A stretch of 35,730 bases of DNA from an uncultured Methylococcaceae bacterium (GCA_903857165.1 CAIODU010000389.1:1-35730), one strand, 5' to 3'; shown: positions 10,962-19,303, counted from the stretch's first letter. Notes: generated by a model from the sequence alone, not told the origin. Made by a program: numbers and translations.

Positions 10962-12641
10962 ATGTCACACCAATCCGACCTCATCAGCACCGACATCCAC
11001 TCTTATCTGGCCCAGCACGAACGGAAGGAGCTATTGCGCTTCCTCACTTGCGGCAATGTTGACGACGGTAAAAGCACTTTGATCGGGCGTTTGCTGCACG
11101 ACTCCAAGATGATTTATGAGGATCAATTGGCCGCCATACAAAAGGACAGCCTGAAATCAGGCACAACGGGCGGGGAGATTGACTTGGCTCTTTTGGTGGA
11201 TGGCTTGCAGGCCGAACGGGAACAAGGGATTACCATTGACGTGGCCTACCGTTATTTTTCCACGGCCAAGCGCAAGTTTATCATCGCAGACACCCCAGGC
11301 CATGAGCAATACACCCGCAACATGGCCACCGGCGCATCCATGTGCGATCTCGCCATCATCCTCATTGATGCCCGTTTCGGGGTGCAGACGCAGACCAAGC
11401 GGCACAGTTTCATCGTCTCACTGTTGGGGATCAAACACATTCTGGTGGCGGTGAACAAGATGGACCTGATGGATTACAGCCACACGGTATTTGAGAAGAT
11501 AAGGTCGGATTATCTGGCCTTCGTAGATACTTTGGATCTGCACGATGTCCAGTTTATCCCGCTGTCGGCACTCAAAGGCGACAACGTGGTGAACCGGAGC
11601 GACTCAATGCCTTGGTACGAAGGCCCGCCATTGATGGAATTGCTCGACAGCATAGAAGTCGCCGATGCCCAAAACTTCACCAATGTGCGCTTTCCGGTGC
11701 AGTGGGTCAACCGCCCTAATTTGGATTTCCGTGGCTTCAGCGGCACGATGGCTGCCGGTGTTTTGAAAAAAGGGGATGCCGTCATGGCTTTGCCTTCACG
11801 CAAGACGAGCAGGGTAAAATCCATCGTCACCCACGACGGCGAATTGGATGAGGCTTTCCCTCCGCAAGCGGTTACGCTGACTTTGGTTGACGAAATCGAT
11901 GTCAGCCGGGGCGACATGCTGGCAAAACCGGACGATTTGCCTCTGGTGGACACGCGCTTTGTCGCCGACATCGTTTGGATGACGGAGACACCACTCAACC
12001 CAGGCCGCCAGTATTACCTCAAGTTGGCCACGAAAACGGTGATCGGCTCCATCTCACGAATCATCTTCCGCGTCGATATCAACACATTGGAGCGGCACGA
12101 TGCTCGCCAACTCGCCCTGAATGAAATCGGCCGGTGCGAAGTGGCCTTGGGTGCGCCAATCGCTTTCGACCCCTATAAAGTGTGCAAGGGAACCGGGTCA
12201 TTCATCCTCATAGACCGCCTCAGCAATGTCACCGTCGGCGCGGGCATGATCGTCGGCAAGGCGGAAAAGGGCGAAAGGGCGCACAAAGTAAGCCCGGAGG
12301 AACGTGCCGCACGCTTCAACCAAAAACCCGTGACCGTTTGGCTGACGGGCGACAAGCGCCTTGACACCGCTTACCGCCTGGACCGGAGCCTGTTCGATTT
12401 GGGCCATGCCAGCGCAGTGCTGGATGACGATTCCCTTGGCGACCAAGCTCCCTTGATTGCCCGCCAACTCAACGAGGCCGGGCTGATTTGCATCTGTGCC
12501 TTGGAAAATGTCCAGCCCGAGGCAAGGGAAGGAAGTTTGGTTCTGCAAGCCGGGAATCTGGTCGTGGATGACTTGATCAAGCTTATCCATTCCTACACCC
12601 ATCCCGAATCGGATCAAAAGAGCTTGGATTTTGAAATCTGA
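10962..12641 (+). CDS. cysN: Sulfate adenylyltransferase GTPase subunit CysN with degenerate APS-kinase tail
   Basis: CysN is the GTPase that drives APS formation by CysD from ATP and sulfate. The ATG at 10962 gives 559 residues; the frame is open further upstream, but family alignment starts with the DIHSYL...[16 protein letters not shown] block. G1 GNVDDGKST is at 31-39, G3 DTPGHEQ at 110-116 and G4 NKMD at 165-168. CysN proper ends near 445. The last ~116 residues start like the CysC half of a CysNC fusion ([16 protein letters not shown]), but the expected P-loop is replaced by DKRLDTAY and the central kinase region is shortened. APS kinase activity is therefore not expected. No cysD is adjacent. 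Its 3' end overlaps the convergent membrane-protein gene by 28 nt. Confidence 0.93.
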   Translation: MSHQSDLISTDIHSYLAQHERKELLRFLTCGNVDDGKSTLIGRLLHDSKMIYEDQLAAIQKDSLKSGTTGGEIDLALLVDGLQAEREQGITIDVAYRYFSTAKRKFIIADTPGHEQYTRNMATGASMCDLAIILIDARFGVQTQTKRHSFIVSLLGIKHILVAVNKMDLMDYSHTVFEKIRSDYLAFVDTLDLHDVQFIPLSALKGDNVVNRSDSMPWYEGPPLMELLDSIEVADAQNFTNVRFPVQWVNRPNLDFRGFSGTMAAGVLKKGDAVMALPSRKTSRVKSIVTHDGELDEAFPPQAVTLTLVDEIDVSRGDMLAKPDDLPLVDTRFVADIVWMTETPLNPGRQYYLKLATKTVIGSISRIIFRVDINTLERHDARQLALNEIGRCEVALGAPIAFDPYKVCKGTGSFILIDRLSNVTVGAGMIVGKAEKGERAHKVSPEERAARFNQKPVTVWLTGDKRLDTAYRLDRSLFDLGHASAVLDDDSLGDQAPLIARQLNEAGLICICALENVQPEAREGSLVLQAGNLVVDDLIKLIHSYTHPESDQKSLDFEI

Positions 12642-13555
12642 TTTTCCACGATCTTCCGAAATGCCTCGGAACAGGACTCTAGCTCGCTGACTTCCGCATC
12701 GCTTACGCCACCTTCTTGCTTGGCCAGATCGAAATACAACTCCGCCAGCGCGGTCGTGGCAATCGGTTCAAGAAAGGCAGCCTTAAGGCTCCATGCGAAA
12801 ATCAGCGCGAACACATAGCGCCAAACACCGACATCCACCGGTAACATCGAAACGGCGCTGTCCACCGGGTATAGCATCGCCACATAGGCGACAAGCAAGC
12901 CCAGATATTCGAATGCCAGCAAATACATGCGATTTTTCGACAGCATGTCAAAATGCCTGAGATGCAGCACCAGCCCGGTGCGAACCGACTCCCAAGGGTT
13001 GGCTTCCTTGGCAACAAAACTCAGGCAAAGCAACGCCTGGTCGCCGGTTTGTGCGATCCTGCCGGCCAACTCGCCCAGAATGTTGGCCAAATTCTTATTG
13101 GCAATTTGGTTTAAGTAAGGACAATGCTTGGCTGGCAATGCATGCAACACCTGTTTGACTGACTCGTTAATCTCAAGAAAATCGACCTCCTTTGGGAACC
13201 TTTGCGAGGCTTTCTGTTTCGCCAGTTCGATCAACTGTTTACCCTGAGGCAATTTCTCTCCCCAGGCAAGTTCAGCCAGCAGGGCCAAATGTCCGGCCTT
13301 GATGTTGAAAAACAAACCTGCCCGGTAGCGATAAAGAAAAAAGGCCAAGGCACACAGCCCGGCCAATGCCCCAAAATTCGCCATCCCACCGGGCCTGGCC
13401 GAAAAAGAAGCAAAGGCGATGAAAGTGCCCGCACCGGCCAATGCTGCGAACAGGGCTGCGAAGGCAACGCCTAGGCAGACGGCCAACCGGTACAGCATGA
13501 ACGGCATGGTCGCTTCCACGGTGCGGGTGGCGGCTAATAAGTTAAAATTCCACAT
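12614..13555 (-). CDS. Polytopic membrane protein of unknown function
   Basis: Starting at the ATG at 13555 the product has 313 residues. Hydrophobic segments lie near the N-terminus (from [20 protein letters not shown] and the [15 protein letters not shown] stretch) and again around [18 protein letters not shown] and [14 protein letters not shown]. Between them is a ~110-residue soluble helical domain. The family is not recognised. The start lies only 5 nt after the stop of the upstream secreted-protein gene, with a GAAGAAGAAA Shine-Dalgarno inside that gene's end, so the two are an operon. Its stop lies inside the 3' end of cysN on the opposite strand. Confidence 0.7.
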   Translation of the reverse strand: MWNFNLLAATRTVEATMPFMLYRLAVCLGVAFAALFAALAGAGTFIAFASFSARPGGMANFGALAGLCALAFFLYRYRAGLFFNIKAGHLALLAELAWGEKLPQGKQLIELAKQKASQRFPKEVDFLEINESVKQVLHALPAKHCPYLNQIANKNLANILGELAGRIAQTGDQALLCLSFVAKEANPWESVRTGLVLHLRHFDMLSKNRMYLLAFEYLGLLVAYVAMLYPVDSAVSMLPVDVGVWRYVFALIFAWSLKAAFLEPIATTALAELYFDLAKQEGGVSDAEVSELESCSEAFRKIVENQISKSKLF

Positions 13556-13560
13556 GGCGG

Positions 13561-14007
13561 TTATTTCTTCTTCTTGGGGGCGGATACTTTGCCGCCATTG
13601 GGGAAACACGCTGCGGTCGCTTCATCGGTTACGGCCTTTAGCTTGTCGCGCAGGGTTTTCGACTGGGGCGGGTCGCGGAACGCACCGCCGCGCTCACCGG
13701 CAAGATTCTTGTTTGTTTCAAAAGTCTCAGCCTGCATGAACTCTTCATGCGACATGTTCGCCGCAATTTTGTCCACCGCGCAGACGCAATGGTAGAGGTT
13801 GTCGTAGTTTTTTCCGCCCTTTTGCTGCATGCAACTCAGCACATATTCGACGCGGGTCAAGGTGGGGAAATCATTGTTGGCAGTCACCGGTGGCTGCGCC
13901 GTGCTGGCTGGGGCGGGAGGCACGGGGGCTGGTTGGTTGCCCGTCTCGGCAAAGCCGGAAAGCATTACGGAGTTGAGAATCATGAAAACAACGGCCTTCA
14001 ATTTCAT
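13561..14007 (-). CDS. Secreted Cys-containing protein of unknown function
   Basis: The 148-residue product has a signal peptide (cleavage near GFA/ETG), a Pro/Ala-rich linker (~23-45) and a conserved-looking core. That core contains RVEYVLSCMQQ, LYHCVCAVDKIAANMS, a GERGGAFRD block and a late cysteine (AACF), then a Lys-rich tail. The cysteine spacing suggests a disulfide-bonded periplasmic domain. From memory, similar small proteins occur in methylotroph genomes, but I cannot verify this. An AAGAAGA ribosome-binding site precedes the ATG, and the membrane-protein gene follows in the same operon. Confidence 0.75.
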   Translation of the reverse strand: MKLKAVVFMILNSVMLSGFAETGNQPAPVPPAPASTAQPPVTANNDFPTLTRVEYVLSCMQQKGGKNYDNLYHCVCAVDKIAANMSHEEFMQAETFETNKNLAGERGGAFRDPPQSKTLRDKLKAVTDEATAACFPNGGKVSAPKKKK

Positions 14008-14040
14008 AAATGGTCTTCTTAATTGTTCTGTGTTAAGGAA

Positions 14041-14154
14041 CTGATGTTACGCATGGACCCATGGCTGGAGCGTCAAAGCTTGCTTTGACATCAAGGCGAA
14101 GCCTTGACGGATACGTTGCCAAAGCAAGCTTTGGCGCTCCCTGCGTAACATCAG
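14041..14154. mobile_element. MITE-like element, copy 1, with 8-bp target duplication
   Basis: The 114-bp non-coding element has perfect 12-13-bp terminal inverted repeats (ctgatgttacgca at 14041-14053 and its complement at 14142-14154). It is flanked on both sides by ttaaggaa (14033-14040 and 14155-14162), an exact 8-bp target-site duplication. Inside are nested palindromes containing caaagcttgctttg or caaagcaagctttg and ggagcg/cgctcc arms. A second complete copy with the same ends lies at 29254-29393, and a lone right end at 22566-22577. No transposase for it is present in the window. Confidence 0.88.
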
Positions 14155-14218
14155 TTAAGGAAATCGGATGATAGTTTACAGCCCTGGACGAAGGCATTCC
14201 AGAATATGACTCATAAGT

Positions 14219-14680
14219 TTATTTTTCGGCGGCAAAATCGACGATTTTTTTCAGCTTCCCGTTCATCTCACTGAAAAAGGCATTGAGCTTTCCATCCGGC
14301 CCATCGGTGGGAAGCATATGGGTGACAATGACCACCTTGCCGTTTTCCGACCGCACAGCAATATTGCAAGGCATGTAGGCCACGGCGGCGGGCGACATTT
14401 CAAGCATCTGCTTTGCCAGCGTCAGATTGCAGAACTGGATCGTGTCATAATCGGGAAAGGCAATATTGTCCCGCTTACGGATCACGCTGCCGATGTGGTT
14501 ATGCCCGGTGATGCGGAAGTTGTTCTCGGTGATCGCCAATTCCAGTTCGGCCAGCACGTCGTCGTAAGGCTTGCCGGTTTCCGCCTGATACCAGCGTTCC
14601 GGCTCCGCAGTCCGCTGTTGGGCGCAAGCTGCCAATGCAGCCATGAATAACGCGAATATCAGGCTGCCGAATTTGGGCAT
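14219..14680 (-). CDS. DUF302-like lipoprotein
   Basis: The ATG at 14680 yields about 153 residues starting MPKFGSLIFALF and a lipobox LAAC with the lipidated Cys at position 19, so it is probably a lipoprotein. The body resembles DUF302 domains: PYDDVLAELELAITENNFRI, then NHIGSVI, IQFCNLTLAKQML, PCNIAVRSENGKVVI and VTHMLPT. The frame is open further upstream, but that part overlaps the aldolase gene and lacks family features. The start is 14 nt after the aldolase stop, suggesting co-transcription. DUF302 function is unknown. Confidence 0.82.
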   Translation of the reverse strand: MPKFGSLIFALFMAALAACAQQRTAEPERWYQAETGKPYDDVLAELELAITENNFRITGHNHIGSVIRKRDNIAFPDYDTIQFCNLTLAKQMLEMSPAAVAYMPCNIAVRSENGKVVIVTHMLPTDGPDGKLNAFFSEMNGKLKKIVDFAAEK

Positions 14681-14694
14681 GGGAGTTTGTACGC

Positions 14695-15333
14695 TCAGGC
14701 TTGCTTCACTGACCGGGCGAACTCCTCGATGGTTTGTTCGGACAATGGATGATTGCCCATCTCCATCAACAAGGGTAAAGGTAGGGTGACATGATGCGCC
14801 CCTGCAATCACGGCTTGCACCACTTCCTGGGCCGATTTCAGACTGGCGACGAGGATGGTTGTCGGCTTGTTGCAAGCATCCACTATCTCTCGCATCTCAC
14901 TCACCAATGCCAAGCCATCGCCTTGCAAACGGGTGCTGCGGTTGACATAAGCGATGGAATACGCGACACCCGCCTCGCAGGTCAAGTAGGTTTGCGCCGG
15001 GCTGTAAGTGGCCGTCATCCCCACTAAGATGCCTTCGGCTGCAAATTTTGCCGCCAAGGTAAGATTCTCGGTCGTCATCGCAATTTTCAGCGCGACATTC
15101 GGCCTCAGCGCCAACATACGCCGCGCTTCCGTCTCGCGTTCGGCCACGGTTGGCGCGGTGAGTTGATAAAACACCGTACCGGGGCAAATGTCCGCCAATT
15201 CAGCAATCACATCCTCCGGTTTGCGGCCTACTTTCGCAATCAAGGTCGGATTGGTGGTGATGCCAGCGACAAAACCCAAGGCCATTGCCTCCCGCGCGTC
15301 GGCGGCAAAGGCTGAATCCAAAAAAAGAGCCAT
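14695..15333 (-). CDS. Small transaldolase / fructose-6-phosphate aldolase family protein
   Basis: The 212 residues match the short transaldolase-like/FSA family of TIM-barrel class I aldolases. Typical blocks are FVAGITTNPTLI near the start, the Schiff-base lysine K83 in ALKIAMTTEN, GMTATYSPAQ and the YVNRSTRLQGDG stretch. Family members either transfer dihydroxyacetone units in the pentose-phosphate pathway or cleave fructose-6-phosphate; the sequence alone does not decide between these. An AGGAGA ribosome-binding site lies just upstream of the ATG. The gene is divergent from mobA across an 84-nt spacer with a perfect palindrome, and is followed by the DUF302 lipoprotein gene. Confidence 0.92.
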   Translation of the reverse strand: MALFLDSAFAADAREAMALGFVAGITTNPTLIAKVGRKPEDVIAELADICPGTVFYQLTAPTVAERETEARRMLALRPNVALKIAMTTENLTLAAKFAAEGILVGMTATYSPAQTYLTCEAGVAYSIAYVNRSTRLQGDGLALVSEMREIVDACNKPTTILVASLKSAQEVVQAVIAGAHHVTLPLPLLMEMGNHPLSEQTIEEFARSVKQA

Positions 15334-15362
15334 TATATTTCTCCTATCAAAAAGGATTGATT

Positions 15363-15395
15363 ACAGATAACATCCCTCCGAGGGATGTTATCTGT
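15363..15395. promoter_or_regulatory. Perfect 15-bp inverted repeat in a divergent spacer
   Basis: acagataacatccct (15363-15377) pairs perfectly with 15381-15395 across a ccg loop. It lies between the aldolase gene (minus) and mobA (plus), 22 nt from the mobA ATG and 30 nt from the aldolase ATG. It may be an operator for a dimeric regulator or a small repeat/hairpin. No second copy was noticed in the window. Confidence 0.5.
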
Positions 15396-15417
15396 TGATA
15401 TGCAGTTATTGTAGAGA

Positions 15418-16035
15418 ATGCCAATGACAGACGAAAGAACAAAGATTACGGGAGTCGTGCTGGCTGGCGGCAGGGCGCGACGGATGGGCGGCGAAGACAA
15501 GGGGCTGATGCTTTATCGCGGATGTCCGCTGGTCTCCTACGCCCTACATGCGCTACAACAAGTCGCCGGAACCCTCCTCATCAACGCCAACCGCAACAGG
15601 GAGGAATATGCCCGCTTCGGCTACCCCGTCATCCCTGACCTAACCGACACCTTCGACGGCCCGCTGGCTGGACTGCTCAGTGCCATGCGCTCGGCGCAAA
15701 CCGAATATGTGTTGACGGTCCCATGTGATTGCCCTCAAGTCGATGGTTTATTGTTGGGTCGGCTTTACGATACGTTGATAGCTGGACAGGCGGAGATTTG
15801 CACGGCTTTTGATGGTGAAAGATTGCATCCCGTGTTTCTGATTGCCGATTGCCGTCTTGCTGGCGACCTGGCGGATTATTTGGCAAGCGGGCAACGCAAG
15901 GTGGAAACTTGGCTCAAATCGCACAAACTGGCTTTGGCCAATTACAGCGACCATCCCGAATTGTTCGTCAATATCAATACTAGGGAAGAGCTAACCAACA
16001 CAACAATACATCAAGCCGCATCCTGCAAAGGGTAA
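15418..16035 (+). CDS. mobA: Molybdenum cofactor guanylyltransferase MobA
   Basis: The protein transfers GMP to molybdopterin to make the bis-MGD cofactor used by many molybdoenzymes. The nucleotide-binding motif LAGGRARRMGGEDKG (residues ~16-30) is clear, followed by the conserved IPDLTDTFDGPLAGLLSAM and VPCDCPQVD. At 205 residues it is near the usual length. The family-typical FVNIN block near the C-terminus is followed by a 12-14-residue tail encoded within inserted DNA: a 25-nt segment of this 3' end is repeated at 16494-16518 beyond a toxin-antitoxin cassette. The present stop therefore probably replaces an older one. The convergent higA stop lies inside the tail. Confidence 0.93.
   Translation: MPMTDERTKITGVVLAGGRARRMGGEDKGLMLYRGCPLVSYALHALQQVAGTLLINANRNREEYARFGYPVIPDLTDTFDGPLAGLLSAMRSAQTEYVLTVPCDCPQVDGLLLGRLYDTLIAGQAEICTAFDGERLHPVFLIADCRLAGDLADYLASGQRKVETWLKSHKLALANYSDHPELFVNINTREELTNTTIHQAASCKG
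15970..15994 (+). repeat. Direct repeat flanking the HigBA cassette, left copy
   Basis: This 25-nt segment encodes the NINTREEL part of mobA and is identical to 16494-16518. Similarity extends about 9 nt further left with a few mismatches. The two copies bracket 499 nt containing higA and the higB remnant. Confidence 0.88.
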
Positions 16036-16376
16036 CGCCGAATCAGAACCTCGGCGGGTAAATGAAGACCCTCAGTCAGGTTTCGTATCATATCCAACGA
16101 TAATGGCCTAACACGATTCAGCACCTCGTCCACCCTTCCGCCGATAAACGGTTCCAAATCCTCGGCTTTCATACCCCGCGCTTCAATCGCATGGATTAAA
16201 AAATCTATAGGATCGGGATCGGCTATGGGGTAATGCTGTGATTCGTAATCTTCGATTAGCAAAGCCAATAATTCCAAGCTATCTGCCTCTGGACTGCCTT
16301 CCGGCGCATCCCACAAGCGTTCGGCCTCGTCCAATGCAGCGCGGTAATCAGTTTCGTTGCGTAGGGGTTTAAGCAT
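16011..16376 (-). CDS. higA: HigA-type antitoxin / HTH regulator
   Basis: The 121 residues match HigA antitoxins. The N-terminal half has YRAALDEAERLWDAPEGSPE and LALLIEDYESQHYPI, typical of the HigA family. A C-terminal XRE-like helix-turn-helix runs roughly from 60 to 110 (IEARGMKAEDLEPFIGGRVDEV). HigA normally neutralises the mRNA-cleaving HigB toxin and represses its operon. Here only the 3' end of higB remains upstream, so the antitoxin is an orphan. The whole module lies in reverse orientation at the 3' end of mobA between direct repeats, and its stop overlaps the mobA tail. Confidence 0.9.
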   Translation of the reverse strand: MLKPLRNETDYRAALDEAERLWDAPEGSPEADSLELLALLIEDYESQHYPIADPDPIDFLIHAIEARGMKAEDLEPFIGGRVDEVLNRVRPLSLDMIRNLTEGLHLPAEVLIRRYPLQDAA

Positions 16377-16388
16377 CTTATTGACCTA

Positions 16389-16493
16389 TTAGATTTGAGT
16401 GGCATCAACGCGATCATATTCCGCATGAGTACCGACGAAGCGGATATACATCAAACAACGATTGTAATGAACCGCAACCACCAAGTGTTTGTG
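16389..16493 (-). pseudogene. higB: HigB toxin, C-terminal fragment only
   Basis: The minus strand reads LVVAVHYNRCLMYIRFVG then THAEYDRVDATQI and stop, the conserved C-terminal third of HigB (RelE-superfamily mRNA interferase) toxins. The frame has no start codon. Homology stops abruptly at the right-hand direct repeat near 16493, so about two thirds of the toxin is missing. The stop lies 12 nt before the higA ATG, the usual higBA arrangement. The fragment should be inactive. Confidence 0.85.
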
Positions 16494-16518
16494 AATATCA
16501 ATACTAGGGAAGAGCTAA
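16494..16518 (+). repeat. Direct repeat flanking the HigBA cassette, right copy
   Basis: This exact 25-nt copy of 15970-15994 is followed by sequence that would continue the mobA frame for about 10 codons to a stop (KTCILATGSKY). That may be the displaced original mobA end. Confidence 0.85.
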
Positions 16519-16522
16519 AAAC

Positions 16523-16717
16523 ATGCATTCTTGCTACTGGTTCCAAGTACTAAATTGGGAACAAGCAAAAAAAATTGTCGGGCAACAAAAAGACGGTGCC
16601 CGACCTACCCTACTCGCCTGCATCCAAGATTCCGCCGGAGGCTACATCCGGGCTATGCTGGCTTTTTACACATATCAAGATTATGTCGATCAAGATCACT
16701 TAAATCGCTTGATTTAA
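16523..16717 (+). CDS. Possible small protein, unknown
   Basis: A 64-codon frame starts at an ATG preceded by agggaagag, which lies in the right-hand direct repeat. The product has no signal peptide or recognisable motif. Parts such as QDSAGGYIRAMLAFYTYQDY look protein-like, but it could be a chance frame. It sits between the toxin-antitoxin cassette and the 3' end of the NACHT gene. Confidence 0.3.
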   Translation: MHSCYWFQVLNWEQAKKIVGQQKDGARPTLLACIQDSAGGYIRAMLAFYTYQDYVDQDHLNRLI

Positions 16718-16737
16718 ATATAGTGACGCTATTTTTG

Positions 16738-19062
16738 TTATTCCCTCATATCTGTTACATTATTACTTTGAAATGTAACTCCTTTCTCGATCATCTTATC
16801 TACAGGTTCCTCATACATAGCAATAAGAGCCTGCTTAAGACTTATGTTTGCTCTGAATTTTTTATGTAGCTTTTTTATATACCCTTTAATGATTGGTGAT
16901 GTTGTTTTTTTATCAGAAGAATGCTCTATTATTCCTGCTTGTATTTGCAGAGGAATATTTGAACCATAATTTTTTATCATCATATCGTATGCATCAGATT
17001 TATGTTCAGCAAACAGTACGCTATTTATCAAGAACAACTCAACATATCCAAGATCATCAAGGGTAGGATTTGTACATAGATCAAGAGAATATTCTTCTAA
17101 TGCATCTGTGAAAAAATCATAACCGTATGTGTCACAAAGGTAATGTGTAAAAATACAAAGCAATTGAATACGGCTCAACTGTCTTAGTGGACTTTTTGAT
17201 TCTTTAGTTACAGTCTCTATATATAGGTTGGCAACGTCATAAAATGATTTACGAACAGAGTTTTTTATAAAGTCGTATGGTGTCAAATACGCAGCGAGAA
17301 GAAGGTTTCCATTATTAAACACTTTTGATAGACGATACATATCACTTGTAAATTCAATTTTATCAATGGCTTCTAATAATTGCGGGCAATCTCTAAGCAT
17401 ACCTATATAAAAGAAATATGATGTTGCCCAGTATAGATCATAAATTTCTTCATTTATAAGCGCGGACTGATCTCTCATAAGACCCATAGCAAAGAAATAT
17501 TCTGCGAATGTTCTATGCCTAAATCCGATGGTATTTTTGATACTATTAAATCGATAAATCTCTGTTTTCTTAGTAAGTTTTTTAAATACGGATGCTTTGT
17601 CAATTTGAAGGTTTCTTGAATCAGTGTATTCATCGAATATCTGTTTTGCATCGCCTAATGATATTTCAATTAACGAATTATTCAGAATGAACTGAGAGAT
17701 ATTTATAGTTACGTTGTTTATTATATCGTATTCTCTCTGAGACTGAAGTCCTTTGTCCATGTCCCATCTACCTAAAACCAACTCCATATATTTACTGTAT
17801 AGCTCCGTCATTGTTGATGGTATTTCTTGGACATTTTCATTTAAAAGTTTAGCTAACAGGATTGCAGAAATAGGTGTTTTTGGTAATACTCGAAAAAGAT
17901 GTGACTTATCTAGATCTCTTGAAAGACGTATCTTTACATTTGTATTTTTACAAAATTTATCAACAATATCTATAACTTGTTTTACAGTGAGAGTACATAG
18001 CATGTATCTGGAATAAAACTTATCTATTTCGGTTTCAAATTCTGGGTCATCAATGTTTCTCATGGTTACTATAATTTTCAAGTCACTGTATTCAGAACTA
18101 AATTTATATAAATTTTTTAAAAATTCAAGACGTTCATCGGAAGTTATTTTTAGTTCATCCAGAGCATCTATTAGAAGCAAGAATCCATTCTGCCCACTAA
18201 CGGCACTTCTTTGCTTGATGTTCTGAATTAATGTTCTTATATCAGACTTGTATACATCAATTAAATCCCTTGCAGTTATCAGTATGGGTAAAATCTTTTT
18301 TAAACTATATTGCTCAGTTTCAGTATAAAGTCTTGCTAAACGTGAAAGTAAAGTAGATTTTCCGGTTCCCATCGAAGATTCTATTAATATATAACGTTCA
18401 AACTCTATTATCTCCTCAATACATTCTTTTTTTAGAGTATGTCGAGAGTTATATTGTAGAGTCCGCTTCGTTGTCGTCTTTACTAAACTTTGTGGGATGT
18501 ATATATCTGATTGAGATGGATCAAGTAAAGAAGTATTACTGCCTAGGTTGTTAGCAGTTACTCGAACTTCTCTCAGGTACTCACCAACAGAGATTGACGT
18601 ATCATCCCAGTATTCTGGATAATATCGCTCAATTAAATTTGTCAGCTTGTCGGTACTCAGAAATTTTATATTCTTGTTTTTATATGTATGATGAATTTTT
18701 TGCTGTGCCGCATTAGTAATATTACCATTGGAGACAACCCAAATTTCGGATAGGAATATTTTTCGGACTCCTCCATCAACAGTTCTATCTAACTCACACT
18801 CTTCAATTTGACGGTTAATTTCAGAATGATCTTGTTTAATTTGTCCAATTTTAACAATGCATCCTATATATTCAATAGCATCAAGGGTAGGGTCATTTTT
18901 AGTGAGCACAAAATCTGCCCCCATTTCTTGTTGACCATGAGTATACTCTACATTACTAATATATGGTAATCTGCTAAAAAGAACTCTCAGCAAAGGGTGA
19001 AACTCACGTACCTCTTCAGTAATACCTTTAATTTTTTCTATTTTATCAGGATTCATAGTCAT
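16738..19062 (-). CDS. NACHT/STAND NTPase with N-terminal nuclease-like domain (NLR-like defence candidate)
   Basis: From an internal ATG at 19062 the product has about 774 residues. The N-terminal ~150 residues look like a PD-(D/E)XK-type nuclease-like domain: EMGADFVL followed by IGCIVKIGQIKQD, giving D and QxK candidates. A NACHT ATPase follows with Walker A ESSMGTGKSTLL (first P-loop Gly replaced by Ser), Walker B FLLLIDALDEL, sensor-like IIVTMRN, and the RHRTFAEYFFA block typical of STAND winged-helix regions. The remaining ~250 residues are helical and probably form the sensor. Such proteins (bNACHT/Avs-like) are known to act in antiphage abortive defence; that role is inferred here. 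The gene is strikingly AT-rich. The frame continues to a TTG at 19338 through toxin-antitoxin remnants, so the start is uncertain. No partner gene is evident. Confidence 0.85.
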   Translation of the reverse strand: MTMNPDKIEKIKGITEEVREFHPLLRVLFSRLPYISNVEYTHGQQEMGADFVLTKNDPTLDAIEYIGCIVKIGQIKQDHSEINRQIEECELDRTVDGGVRKIFLSEIWVVSNGNITNAAQQKIHHTYKNKNIKFLSTDKLTNLIERYYPEYWDDTSISVGEYLREVRVTANNLGSNTSLLDPSQSDIYIPQSLVKTTTKRTLQYNSRHTLKKECIEEIIEFERYILIESSMGTGKSTLLSRLARLYTETEQYSLKKILPILITARDLIDVYKSDIRTLIQNIKQRSAVSGQNGFLLLIDALDELKITSDERLEFLKNLYKFSSEYSDLKIIVTMRNIDDPEFETEIDKFYSRYMLCTLTVKQVIDIVDKFCKNTNVKIRLSRDLDKSHLFRVLPKTPISAILLAKLLNENVQEIPSTMTELYSKYMELVLGRWDMDKGLQSQREYDIINNVTINISQFILNNSLIEISLGDAKQIFDEYTDSRNLQIDKASVFKKLTKKTEIYRFNSIKNTIGFRHRTFAEYFFAMGLMRDQSALINEEIYDLYWATSYFFYIGMLRDCPQLLEAIDKIEFTSDMYRLSKVFNNGNLLLAAYLTPYDFIKNSVRKSFYDVANLYIETVTKESKSPLRQLSRIQLLCIFTHYLCDTYGYDFFTDALEEYSLDLCTNPTLDDLGYVELFLINSVLFAEHKSDAYDMMIKNYGSNIPLQIQAGIIEHSSDKKTTSPIIKGYIKKLHKKFRANISLKQALIAMYEEPVDKMIEKGVTFQSNNVTDMRE

Positions 19063-19128
19063 CACTATTAGGCTAGTTGCATATGTAATTTTTATAAGTT
19101 GCGTTGTGTTTATAGCAACCAATTCTGC

Positions 19129-19293
19129 GTTGATGAGCAAATTAGTATCAAAAATGCCCAGATGGTCATAGCATTCATCCCAGTTGAACTTTTCAGCCTT
19201 GAATCGCCCCCGGTACTTTGCCAAAGTGGCAAGCACCGCTGTCCGGCGTTCTTTTTCTTCCGCCTCCTGTTTGGCTTTTAACCCTTCGGCGAA
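19129..19293 (-). pseudogene. VapBC-like antitoxin/toxin junction remnant
   Basis: In frame with, and directly upstream of, the NACHT gene the minus strand encodes LKAKQEAEEKERRTAVLATL and KYRGRFKAEKFNWDECYD. This resembles the C-terminal toxin-anchoring end of VapB/Phd-like antitoxins. It is followed at once by GIFDTNLLIN, which looks like the first strand and first acidic residue of a PIN-domain (VapC) toxin. Nothing further of a PIN domain is visible and base composition turns AT-rich here. It is read as the boundary where foreign DNA replaced a VapBC locus. Family assignment is tentative. Confidence 0.5.
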
Positions 19294-19303
19294 GTTGCGC
19301 TGA

